Positions 10,695 through 18,641 of a DNA stretch of 64,000 nt are shown here, in pieces. Below the pieces are notes generated by a model. That model saw nothing but the letters and a program-made list of their open reading frames with translations, was not told the DNA's origin and did not search any database. A program made the translations under genes and the position numbers. The DNA comes from Phenylobacterium kunshanense (lineage in GTDB: Bacteria > Pseudomonadota > Alphaproteobacteria > Caulobacterales > Caulobacteraceae). Within the stretch, counting starts at the first letter, position 1. Each line of letters starts with the position of its first letter. The DNA is taken from NCBI RefSeq assembly GCF_003254525.1, contig NZ_QFYS01000005.1, positions 124,001 through 188,000 of the forward strand. Reading direction: 5' to 3'.

Positions 10695-11660
10695 CTACAT
10701 CACGCCTGCGCGCAGCAGGTCATGGACGTGCAGGATCCCGACCGGCTTGCCGTCCTCCACGACAAACAGCACCGTCACGGCCGGCGCCGGGTCGCTCATC
10801 AGCGCGAGGGCCTCGCCGGCCAGCATGTCGGGAGAAACAGCCTTCTTGGGGCCCGGCGTCATCACCTCGCCGGCCGTGTGGTCCATCAGCCCGTCGATGT
10901 GTCGGCGCAGATCTCCGTCGGTGATGGCGCCGAGAAGGCGGCCCTGCGGGTCGACGACGCCGACGACGCCCCACCGCATCTGGGTCATCACCAGCAGCGC
11001 CTGGCGCATCGGCGTGTCCGGGCCGACCAGAGGCAGATCCTCCCGTCCGTGCATCAGGTCCGCCGCGGTTCGCAGCATGGCGCCCAGCTTGCCGCCCGGA
11101 TGGAAGACGCGGAAATCCTGCGGCCGGAATCCCCTACGCTCGAGCAGCGCCACGGCCAGGGCGTCGCCCATGGCGATCTGCAGCGTGGTCGAGGTGGTCG
11201 GCGCATTGACGGCGTCGGTGGCTTCCGGCGCGTCTGGGATCAGGAGGACGATGTCGGCCGCGCGGGCCAGCGTACCCTCCGGCGCCGCGGTGATGGCGAT
11301 GAGCGGGATGGCGAAGCGCGCCGCATAGGCGATCACGTCGGCCAGCTCGCGGGTCTCGCCGGTCTTGCTGAGCGCCAGGATAACATCGTCCTGGCCGATC
11401 ATGCCCAGGTCGCCGTGGCTGGCCTCGCTGGGGTGGACGAAGATCGCCGCCGATCCCGTGGAGGCGAGGGTGGCGGCGATCTTACGCGCCACGTGACCCG
11501 ACTTGCCGATCCCGGTGCAGACGATCCGCCCCTTGGCCGAATGGAGGGTCTCGACGGCGTCGGCGAACGGTGCGCCCAGCTCGGTCGCCATCCGGCCGAG
11601 CGCCTGGGCTTCGGTCTCCAGGACGCGACGTCCGACCGCTATGGTGTCCTGTGCGCTCAT
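10695..11660 (-). CDS. kdsD: arabinose-5-phosphate isomerase (KpsF/GutQ family)
   Basis: Turns ribulose-5-phosphate into arabinose-5-phosphate, the first step to Kdo of the lipopolysaccharide core. The protein has 321 residues. A SIS domain occupies about 40-175 (GIGKSGHVARKIAATLASTG, HPSEASHGDLGMI, SKTGET, NAPTTSTTLQIAMGDALAV). A tandem pair of CBS domains follows (about 210-320), which in this family may sense ligands. The start ATG overlaps the stop of the small upstream membrane gene by four bases, so the two are translationally coupled. Confidence 0.95.
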   Translation of the reverse strand: MSAQDTIAVGRRVLETEAQALGRMATELGAPFADAVETLHSAKGRIVCTGIGKSGHVARKIAATLASTGSAAIFVHPSEASHGDLGMIGQDDVILALSKTGETRELADVIAYAARFAIPLIAITAAPEGTLARAADIVLLIPDAPEATDAVNAPTTSTTLQIAMGDALAVALLERRGFRPQDFRVFHPGGKLGAMLRTAADLMHGREDLPLVGPDTPMRQALLVMTQMRWGVVGVVDPQGRLLGAITDGDLRRHIDGLMDHTAGEVMTPGPKKAVSPDMLAGEALALMSDPAPAVTVLFVVEDGKPVGILHVHDLLRAGVM

Positions 11661-11902
11661 TGCGAGGGATCGATCGCCTCGTTCTGGATGTTTCGCACCG
11701 CCTCGCGCGCCTGGTCGACGCGCTTCTGGGCGGCCTCGGTCTGACGCCGCATCTTGGCCTGCATCTCGGGCGTGCGCAGGACGGGGTCGTGACCGAACGG
11801 CGCGGGCGAACGGTCGCCCAGCCCCTGGGGCCAGACCAGAGCCAGGGCGACGGCCGCGATGGCGGCGATCCCCAGCAACGGCAGGTAGAAGCGGTCGAGC
11901 AT
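11657..11902 (-). CDS. 81-residue single-pass membrane protein coupled to kdsD
   Basis: The N-terminus has one membrane segment (FYLPLLGIAAIAAVALALVW). A polar, mostly helical tail (about 45-78, rich in Gln, Arg, Glu and Ala) follows and could form a coiled coil. No domain is recognised. The TGA overlaps the kdsD ATG by four bases, which supports real translation and a shared mRNA. A role linked to Kdo or envelope synthesis is only an inference from position. Confidence 0.7.
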   Translation of the reverse strand: MLDRFYLPLLGIAAIAAVALALVWPQGLGDRSPAPFGHDPVLRTPEMQAKMRRQTEAAQKRVDQAREAVRNIQNEAIDPSQ

Positions 11903-11997
11903 ATGGCCGCTATAGCCCGCGCCGCGGCGTGGGGGAAACCTTGACGGGGTAGGGCGAGGCCTCTAGCGCACCGTGACTTGCGAACGGAGGACCGCCC

Positions 11998-12711
11998 TTG
12001 CCGACCCTGATCCTGCTGCGTCACGGCCAGAGCCAGTGGAACCTGGAAGATCGCTTCACCGGCTGGGTGGACGTGGACCTGACGCCCCAGGGCGAGGCCG
12101 AGGCGAAGAAGGGCGGCGAGCTGATCAAGGCTGCCGGTGTGGCCGTCGACCGTGTGTTCACCTCCGTCCTTACCCGCGCCATCCGCACGTCCTGGCTCGC
12201 GCTCCACGCGGCCGGACAGACCTTTGTGCCCGAGGTGAAGGACTGGCGCCTCAACGAGCGCCACTACGGCGGCCTTACCGGACTCAACAAGACCGAGACC
12301 GCGGCCAAGCACGGCGCCGACCAGGTGAAGGTCTGGCGGCGCAGCTACGACATCCCGCCGCCCGAGCTGGCGCCCGGCGGCGAGTACGATTTCGCGAAGG
12401 ATCGTCGCTATGCGGGCGCCGTCCTGCCGAACACCGAGAGCCTGAAGACCACCCTGGTGCGGGTGCAACCGTACTGGGAGTCCGACATCACGCCGTGCCT
12501 GAAGCGCGGCGAGACCCTGCTGGTCGCCGCCCACGGCAATTCCCTGCGGGCGATCGTCAAGCTGCTGTTCCAGGTGTCGGACGACGCCATCGTCGGCGTC
12601 GAGATCCCCACGGGCAACCCGCTGGTCATCGAGCTGGACGCCAGCTTGAAGCCGACGTCCGCCCGCTACCTCGACGAGGCCCGGGCCACGGCGCTGCCGG
12701 CGATCCCCTGA
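11998..12711 (+). CDS. gpmA: 2,3-bisphosphoglycerate-dependent phosphoglycerate mutase, TTG start
   Basis: Interconverts 3- and 2-phosphoglycerate in glycolysis. The 237 residues carry LLRHGQSQWNLEDRFTGWVD, in which the His is phosphorylated, then SVLTRAIRTSW, LNERHYGGLTGLNK and AAHGNSLRAIVK with the second catalytic His. The first codon is TTG at 11998. It is supported by a GGAGG at 11986-11990, seven bases upstream, and by the fact that the RHG motif lies right after it, as in all family members. No ATG could serve without losing the active site. Confidence 0.95.
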   Translation: MPTLILLRHGQSQWNLEDRFTGWVDVDLTPQGEAEAKKGGELIKAAGVAVDRVFTSVLTRAIRTSWLALHAAGQTFVPEVKDWRLNERHYGGLTGLNKTETAAKHGADQVKVWRRSYDIPPPELAPGGEYDFAKDRRYAGAVLPNTESLKTTLVRVQPYWESDITPCLKRGETLLVAAHGNSLRAIVKLLFQVSDDAIVGVEIPTGNPLVIELDASLKPTSARYLDEARATALPAIP

Positions 12712-12751
12712 TTCCCTGGAGCTTGCGGCGACGACGGACCATGCTGCGCGC

Positions 12752-13201
12752 ATGACCGACGAGGACTTCATGCGCCGGGCGATCGCCCTGGCCCGCACCC
12801 GGGTCGGCCTCACAGCCGAGAACCCTGCGGTCGGCTGTGTGATCGTGCGCGACGGCGTTGTCGTGGGCGAGGGGGTCACGGGCGAAGGTGGCCGCCCGCA
12901 CGGCGAGGAGGTGGCCCTGGACGGCGCGGCGGATCTCGCCCGCGGCGCCACGGCCTATGTCACGCTCGAACCCTGCGGCCAGCGCTCTTCGGGCGGCCTG
13001 TCCTGCAGCGAGCGGCTCGTCGCGGCCGGCGTCCTGCGGGTCGTGGTCGCCTGCAGTGATTCGTCGATCTACGCCGACGGCGAGGGGTCCCGCCGGTTGC
13101 AGGCTGCGGGCGTCGCCGTAGACCATGGGTTGATGCAGGCCGAGGCCGAGGCGCTATATGCGGCCTATCGTCCGGCCAAGAGTCTGGAAAGTCGGCGTTA
13201 A
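12752..13201 (+). CDS. stand-alone RibD-type deaminase domain protein
   Basis: A 149-residue zinc-dependent cytidine/deoxycytidylate deaminase fold most like the N-terminal half of RibD (riboflavin synthesis). Seen: ENPAVGCVIVRDGVVVGEG, the zinc-His/catalytic-Glu motif GGRPHGEEVAL (HGE where RibD usually has HAE), and LEPCGQRSSGGLSCSE holding the two zinc cysteines with one residue more between them than in RibD. The reductase half of RibD is absent and no other rib gene is nearby. It may act on another nucleoside or pterin. It lies 40 bp after gpmA on the same strand. Confidence 0.8.
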   Translation: MTDEDFMRRAIALARTRVGLTAENPAVGCVIVRDGVVVGEGVTGEGGRPHGEEVALDGAADLARGATAYVTLEPCGQRSSGGLSCSERLVAAGVLRVVVACSDSSIYADGEGSRRLQAAGVAVDHGLMQAEAEALYAAYRPAKSLESRR

Positions 13202-13255
13202 TCAGCGGGGGGCTAACATGGTTCACACCCTCTTTCCGCCCGCGATCCGCGACCC

Positions 13256-14518
13256 ATGTCCGCCAACTCCGTAAAGTCGCTCGTGCATGCCCGCCTCAGC
13301 CAGGCTGAGGTGGATGCCATCTGCGCGAAGCACGACCGGCTGTGGAGCTCGAAGCCGGGCGGCGCCCGGGCGGTCTTCGCCTTCAAGGACCTGAGCGGCA
13401 CGGTCCTGGCCGGCCGCAATCTCTGCGACGCGGATTTCACCGGGGCCATTCTCAACGACTGCCGCTTCCACGGCGCCCGCCTCGACAATGCGACCCTGTT
13501 CTGCGCCGATCTCACCGGCTCCGACCTGCGTGAGGCGTCCCTCCGCCGCGCCGATCTGCGTGGCGCGTGCATGCGCAATGTCGACCTGACCGGCTCCGAC
13601 ATGTTCGAGGCCGACCTTCGCGAGGGCACCCTGGCCGCGGCCGATCGGCAGCTCGGCCTCAGACGACTCGAGACCGGCTCGCCCAATCAGAACGAACTGC
13701 AGGGTGCGATCCTGGCCGGCGCCAACCTCGAGCGCTCGCGCCTGTCCGGCGCCATGGCCGTCCGTGCGGACTTCACCGACGCGATCATGAAGGACGCCAA
13801 GCTGATCCGCGCCAACCTCAAGCAGGCCAATCTGTCGGGCGCGAACCTGTCCGGCGCGGACCTGTCGGGCGCGGACCTTGCCGGCGCCAACCTGCGCGAC
13901 GCGATCCTGGTCGGCGCCCGCACCGTCGCCTGGAATGTCTCCAACGCCGACATGGACGGCGCCCTGACCGACGACCCCGTTGGCCGGGCGCTCAGCGACC
14001 TGCCCTATGACGAGATGATCCGCGATCACGCCCGCTGGTGCGAGACGGGCGGCGCCGAGGGCAAGCCGTCGTCCTTCGACAACGCCGACCTGCGGGCCCT
14101 GGGGTCCATCCGCGGCTACAATCTGACCGCCCTGTCGGCCAAGGGAGCCACCTTCTACGGGCTCGACATGGAGGGCGTGCAGATGCAGGGCGCCCACCTG
14201 GAGGGCGCGGACCTGCGCAACGCCATCCTGCGCCGCGCCGACCTCCGTGGCGCCCGGCTCGTCGGCGCGAAGCTGACGGGCGCCGATATGCGCGACGCCA
14301 TGCTCGGCCCGCTGCTGCTCGGCGCCGACCGGGTTCTGCCCACGAATCTCACGGGGGCGGTCCTGAAGGGGGCCGACCTCACCTGCGCCGACGTGCGCCA
14401 CGCCGTCTTCGAGGGGGCAGATCTCTCGCGCGCGAACTTCACCCGCGCACTCCTTAAGCAGGCCAATTTCACCGGCATCGTTCGTCAAGGCTCGCGCGGC
14501 CTGGACGAGGCGATCTGA
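13256..14518 (+). CDS. pentapeptide-repeat protein, first of a tandem pair
   Basis: A 420-residue cytoplasmic protein made largely of A(D/N)LxX pentapeptides that fold as right-handed quadrilateral beta-helices. There are two modules. Each opens with a short helical segment holding His, Trp and a Gly-Gly (HDRLWSSKPGG near residue 25; DHARWCETGGAEG near 260), followed by a repeat block. Interruptions near 125-145 and 235-255 break the helix. The next gene is a full-length paralogue beginning four bases after the stop. Some pentapeptide proteins mimic DNA and protect gyrase, but nothing here proves that role. The ribosome site is weak. Confidence 0.85.
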   Translation: MSANSVKSLVHARLSQAEVDAICAKHDRLWSSKPGGARAVFAFKDLSGTVLAGRNLCDADFTGAILNDCRFHGARLDNATLFCADLTGSDLREASLRRADLRGACMRNVDLTGSDMFEADLREGTLAAADRQLGLRRLETGSPNQNELQGAILAGANLERSRLSGAMAVRADFTDAIMKDAKLIRANLKQANLSGANLSGADLSGADLAGANLRDAILVGARTVAWNVSNADMDGALTDDPVGRALSDLPYDEMIRDHARWCETGGAEGKPSSFDNADLRALGSIRGYNLTALSAKGATFYGLDMEGVQMQGAHLEGADLRNAILRRADLRGARLVGAKLTGADMRDAMLGPLLLGADRVLPTNLTGAVLKGADLTCADVRHAVFEGADLSRANFTRALLKQANFTGIVRQGSRGLDEAI

Positions 14519-14522
14519 ACGG

Positions 14523-15725
14523 ATGGCCCGCATCGAGATCCCGATGGACGAGGGTCTTCCGGGACGCCGCCGCCTCAGCGAGGGCGAACTCAATCTCATT
14601 CTGGCGCACCACACCCGGTTCCTGGCTGGAACGGGCGGCAAGCGTGCGCTCCTGCCCTATGTGGACTTCAGCGGGCTCGACCTCTCCGGGCGCGACCTCG
14701 GCCGGGCCGATTTCACCGGCTCGGTGTTCGACGGCGCCAACCTGGCGGAGGCGAAGCTCGACGGGGCTATCCTCGCCGGATGCGACCTGCGCGGCGCCAA
14801 CCTGCGTGGCGTCGATCTCAGCGGCGCGAACCTCAAGGGCGCCTCGCTGCAGGGCGCGAACCTGGCCGGCGCCAACCTCACGGGCGTCGACCTGCGTCCG
14901 GGCTTCGCAGCCCGCCCCCACCCGACCAAGGGGTTCCCGGCCGTCATCCAGGAGGATCGCAAGGGGCTGCTCGACGGCGCCAACCTGTCGGGCGCGACGC
15001 TCGACCGGGCGATGCTGGACGGGTTGCATGCGGTGGGCGCGGACTTCACCGACGCCTCGCTGCACGGCGCGCGGCTTGCCGACGCCAACCTGAAGGGCTC
15101 CAACCTCTCGGGCGCGATCCTTGTGCAGGTGGAGGTTTCGGGGGCCATCCTGGAGGATGTGGACTTCGACGGCGCCGATCTGTTCGGCGTCTGCCTGGCC
15201 GCGGCGCGGACGTCCGGCGCCCGGATCGAGGGCGCGGTCGCTCCCCCGACGCGGGAAGCCCTCGACCTGATTTCCCGTCGCGTCGCAGAGGCGAGGGCGC
15301 ACAGCGCCTGGGTCGCCTCGGGCGGACAGGAGGGCGCGCCGACGCGCCTTGATGGCGCCGACCTGCGTCCCGCCGCGGACGCCCTCCGCGGGCTCCAGCT
15401 CACCGCGCTCAGCCTGAAGGGCGCAAACCTCGCATCGCTCGACCTGTCCGGCGTCCAGCTCCAGGGCGCGAACCTGGAAGGGGTCAACCTGCGTGCGGCG
15501 ATCCTGAAGGGGGCCGATCTGCGCGGCGTCCGCCTCGGCGGCGCCGACCTCACGCGCTGCGACCTGAGTGAGGCCAATCTTTCGCCCCTGGAGATCGGCC
15601 CCGGACGCTCGACGCCGGCGAACCTCAGCGGGGCCAGGCTTCGTCACGCCCGGCTGGAGCAAGCGATCCTAAAGGGCGCCGTGCTCGACGGCGCCGATCT
15701 GCGCGGCGCGAAGCTTCCAAAATAG
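14523..15725 (+). CDS. pentapeptide-repeat protein, second of a tandem pair
   Basis: A 400-residue paralogue of the gene before it, with the same two-module plan: an N-terminal segment LSEGELNLILAHHTRFLAG, a repeat block, an interruption around residues 125-145, then SAWVASGGQEGAPTRLDGAD and a second block (LSLKGANLASLDLSGVQLQG and on). Its stretches aligning with the first protein include the central LTALS(A/L)KGA segment in both. The two genes are four bases apart, so they are surely one transcript. A hetero-oligomer is plausible but inferred. A hairpin terminator follows. Confidence 0.85.
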   Translation: MARIEIPMDEGLPGRRRLSEGELNLILAHHTRFLAGTGGKRALLPYVDFSGLDLSGRDLGRADFTGSVFDGANLAEAKLDGAILAGCDLRGANLRGVDLSGANLKGASLQGANLAGANLTGVDLRPGFAARPHPTKGFPAVIQEDRKGLLDGANLSGATLDRAMLDGLHAVGADFTDASLHGARLADANLKGSNLSGAILVQVEVSGAILEDVDFDGADLFGVCLAAARTSGARIEGAVAPPTREALDLISRRVAEARAHSAWVASGGQEGAPTRLDGADLRPAADALRGLQLTALSLKGANLASLDLSGVQLQGANLEGVNLRAAILKGADLRGVRLGGADLTRCDLSEANLSPLEIGPGRSTPANLSGARLRHARLEQAILKGAVLDGADLRGAKLPK

Positions 15726-15729
15726 AAAC

Positions 15730-15757
15730 GGGCGGCGCCCCGCGAGGAACGCCGCCC
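15730..15757. terminator. hairpin terminator between pentapeptide gene and hsp20
   Basis: A perfect 8-bp stem (15730-15737 with 15750-15757). On the minus strand it is followed by a T-rich run (GTTTCTATTTT), so it best serves the hsp20 gene, but it lies between convergent genes and may act both ways. Confidence 0.6.
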
Positions 15758-15780
15758 CAATTCCTGAGACGGGTGAAGGC

Positions 15781-16233
15781 TTAGGCGGCCTTCTCGCCTT
15801 CGATCAGTTGCGCCTGGCCGGTGGTGATCTGCACGGTGCGGGGCTTCAGGGCTTCCGGAAGCTCGCGCTTGAGCGAGATCGACAGCAGGCCGTCGGCAAG
15901 GTTGGCGTCGGTCACCACCACATAGTCGGCGAGCTGGAACCGGCGCTCGAAGTTGCGCTCGGCCAGGCCGCGATGCAGGTAGCGCCGGGTTTCGTCGTTC
16001 GCGGCCTTGCGGCCGGTGACGGTGAGGAGGTTCTCCTTCACCTCGACGTTGAGTTCTTCAGGACGGAAGCCGGCCACCGCGATGTCGATGCGGTAGGCGT
16101 TCTCGTCGGTGCGCTCGATGTTGTAGGGCGGATAGCCCGTGGCCGCGTCGGCCGCGGCGGTCTCCAGCAGGTTCGCCAGACGGTCGAAACCCACGACGGA
16201 GCGATAGAGGGGGGAAAAGTCGATCGTACGCAT
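15781..16233 (-). CDS. Hsp20/alpha-crystallin small heat-shock protein
   Basis: A 150-residue ATP-independent holdase that keeps unfolding proteins soluble. The N-terminus is IbpA-like (MRTIDFSPLYRSVVGFDRL), the alpha-crystallin domain runs about 35-130 (NAYRIDIAVAGFRPEELNVE, LHRGLAERNFERRFQLAD, GLLSISLKRELPE), and a C-terminal V-x-I-type motif (RTVQI) would link oligomers. The start at 16233 has an AAGGA ribosome site buried in a hairpin (see RNA thermometer). A sigma-32-like promoter lies upstream. The longer open frame to 16584 is not coding. Confidence 0.95.
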   Translation of the reverse strand: MRTIDFSPLYRSVVGFDRLANLLETAAADAATGYPPYNIERTDENAYRIDIAVAGFRPEELNVEVKENLLTVTGRKAANDETRRYLHRGLAERNFERRFQLADYVVVTDANLADGLLSISLKRELPEALKPRTVQITTGQAQLIEGEKAA

Positions 16234-16242
16234 GCGGTCACA

Positions 16243-16261
16243 TCCTTCTTCAGAAGCAAGG
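16243..16261 (-). promoter_or_regulatory. ROSE-like RNA thermometer hairpin masking the hsp20 ribosome site
   Basis: In the minus-strand transcript, CCUU at 16261-16258 pairs with AAGG at 16247-16244, one G at 16257 is bulged, CUU (16256-16254) pairs with AAG (16250-16248), and CUG is the loop. The AAGG is the Shine-Dalgarno of hsp20, nine bases from its ATG. ROSE elements in alphaproteobacterial small heat-shock genes have just this UUGCU arm with a bulged G opposite the ribosome site. Heat would melt it and allow translation. Confidence 0.65.
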
Positions 16262-16347
16262 TTGCGTTGGTTGATGGACCTGTGGCGACCCGTTTCGGCT
16301 TCGCCTGCAGTCCAGGAAGCCCGGACATCCAGCACTTCCGCTTGTTG

Positions 16348-16375
16348 AGGTAGGCGGCGATCGGTCGGTTTCAAG
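16348..16375 (-). promoter_or_regulatory. sigma-32 type heat-shock promoter for hsp20
   Basis: Read on the minus strand, CTTG (16375-16372), 17 bases, then CCTACCT (16354-16348). This matches the alphaproteobacterial heat-shock consensus CTTG-N17/18-CYTATNT at all but one position. It predicts a leader of roughly 105-110 bases that contains the thermometer hairpin. The promoter lies between hsp20 and the divergent methyltransferase gene. Confidence 0.6.
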
Positions 16376-16437
16376 GGCTTGCCGAAACCGATGTTCGACC
16401 TAGGCTCTGCCGCTTGAATTTCCGGAGGAGCTCCAAA

Positions 16438-17277
<840 letters not shown>

Positions 17278-17365
17278 TCGGCCTTTGACCGCTTGGCGGC
17301 GGCGGTCTAGCACTGCCGCCGCAGGGCTGCCGGGGGGCGCTCGCGAGCAGGGTTACGGCGCGCCG

Positions 17366-18220
17366 ATGATGCAGCTTTCCCGACGCGGCCTCCTGGTCGG
17401 CGCCGCCGCGCTGGCCGGGTGCCGCGGCCCATCCCAGCCCAAGTCCCCGCCTCCCAAGACCATCGCCGCGGCGGTGGCCGGCGCCTGGCGGCCCGCGGCC
17501 GACCGCGAGCGCGACCGCTGGCGCCATCCTGCGGAAAGCCTGGCCTTCTGGGGGCTGAAGCCCGGGCAGACGGTGGTTGAGTTCTGGCCCGGAGCCGGTT
17601 GGTACACGGAGATCCTGGCGCCGTTCCTGGCGGCGACCGGCGGTCGGCTCTATGCGGCCCACCTTCAGCTTGGCGAGGCGCCTGATCCCGCGGCGCGCGA
17701 CGTCGTGGAGGCTTATCGCGCCCGCTTCGCCCGCGGCGCCAGGCTCTACGGCGACGTCGAGGTGACGGCCTTCGGCGCCACCAGCGGACCTGTGGCCCCA
17801 GCCGGCTCCGCCGATCTCGCGCTGTTCCTGCGCAACCTGCACAACTGGATGGCGGCGGGCATCGCGGAGAAGGCGTTCCGCGACGCCTTCCTGGCTCTCA
17901 AGCCCGGCGGCGCGCTGGGTGTCGAGGAACACAGGGCCGCGCCCGGAGGCGTGCCCGATCTCCTCGCCTCCGATGGCTACGTCGATCAGGCCTATGTCAT
18001 CCGCCTCGCCGAGGAGGCCGGCTTCCGCCTTGCGGCCGCCAGCGAGATCAACGCCAACCCCCGGGACACCCGCGACCACCCCTTCGGGGTCTGGACCCTG
18101 CCGCCCGTCCGGCGGACCTCACCGCGGGGCGAGGCCTTCGACCCGTCCTTCGACCGGGCCAGGTTCGACGCCATCGGCGAAAGCGACCGCATGACCCTGC
18201 GCTTCATCAAGCCGGCCTGA
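17366..18220 (+). CDS. exported class I methyltransferase-fold protein, paralogue 2 (lipoprotein)
   Basis: A 284-residue paralogue of the preceding gene; shared stretches include FWGLKP, the YTEILAP part of motif I (here VVEFWPGAGWYTEILAPF), LHNW, LKPGGALGVEEHR and a near-identical C-terminus (DHPFGVWTLPPVR, DAIGESDRMTLRF). The N-terminus has twin arginines (SRRGLLVGAAALAGC) and a lipobox with Cys, so it looks like a Tat-exported lipoprotein. The start is at 17366 (two ATGs in tandem), because the upstream frame to 17285 has no signal features. It lies 88 bp downstream of paralogue 1. Confidence 0.83.
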   Translation: MMQLSRRGLLVGAAALAGCRGPSQPKSPPPKTIAAAVAGAWRPAADRERDRWRHPAESLAFWGLKPGQTVVEFWPGAGWYTEILAPFLAATGGRLYAAHLQLGEAPDPAARDVVEAYRARFARGARLYGDVEVTAFGATSGPVAPAGSADLALFLRNLHNWMAAGIAEKAFRDAFLALKPGGALGVEEHRAAPGGVPDLLASDGYVDQAYVIRLAEEAGFRLAAASEINANPRDTRDHPFGVWTLPPVRRTSPRGEAFDPSFDRARFDAIGESDRMTLRFIKPA

Positions 18221-18329
18221 CGTCCTGGCATGCCGAAGGCGGTTTAACCTTCCGGCGTTACCGGCGGTTTACACGGAACACGGGTAAAGCGAAGCTCACC
18301 TGCCGACTCAGGGAGCGTTGCTAAGGGGC

Positions 18330-18638
18330 ATGGCCACTGTCGAGGAACTGACGGATCGGATCCGCCAGGCCGCGGCGTCCGGCGAAAGCCTGTCGCGGAC
18401 GGTGAAGCTCGACCTGAAGGGAGAGGGCTTCATCCACGTCGACGGCTCGTCCGTCACCAACGAGGATCGCCCCGCCGACCTCGTCGTCCGGGTCAGCGCC
18501 GCCGATCTCGTACGCTTGGGCAAGGGCGAGTTGGACCCCATGCGCGCGGTCATGACCGGCCGAATGAAGCTGTCCGACATGGGCCTGGCGATGAAGCTGA
18601 CACCCGAGATTCAGGCCCTGTTCGAGCGGGCGGTCTGA
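18330..18638 (+). CDS. SCP2 sterol-carrier domain protein
   Basis: A 102-residue single-domain protein of the SCP2 lipid-carrier fold. It shows DLKGEGFIHVDG, DLVVRVSAADLVRLGKGELD and the C-terminal MTGRMKLSDMGLAMKLTPE. It probably binds a hydrophobic acyl or sterol-like ligand in the cytoplasm. The stop is three bases before the next start, so it is co-translated with the hydrolase at 18642. The start is uncertain: the ATG at 18330 has a Shine-Dalgarno too close to it, and an in-frame TTG at 18318 is an alternative. Confidence 0.85.
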   Translation: MATVEELTDRIRQAAASGESLSRTVKLDLKGEGFIHVDGSSVTNEDRPADLVVRVSAADLVRLGKGELDPMRAVMTGRMKLSDMGLAMKLTPEIQALFERAV

Positions 18639-18641
18639 CGG

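Noticed and set aside
13390..15720. Many short direct repeats that could suggest a repeat array
   Set aside because: They are the codons of pentapeptide repeats in two continuous reading frames, not CRISPR or satellite DNA. There are no equal-length spacers.
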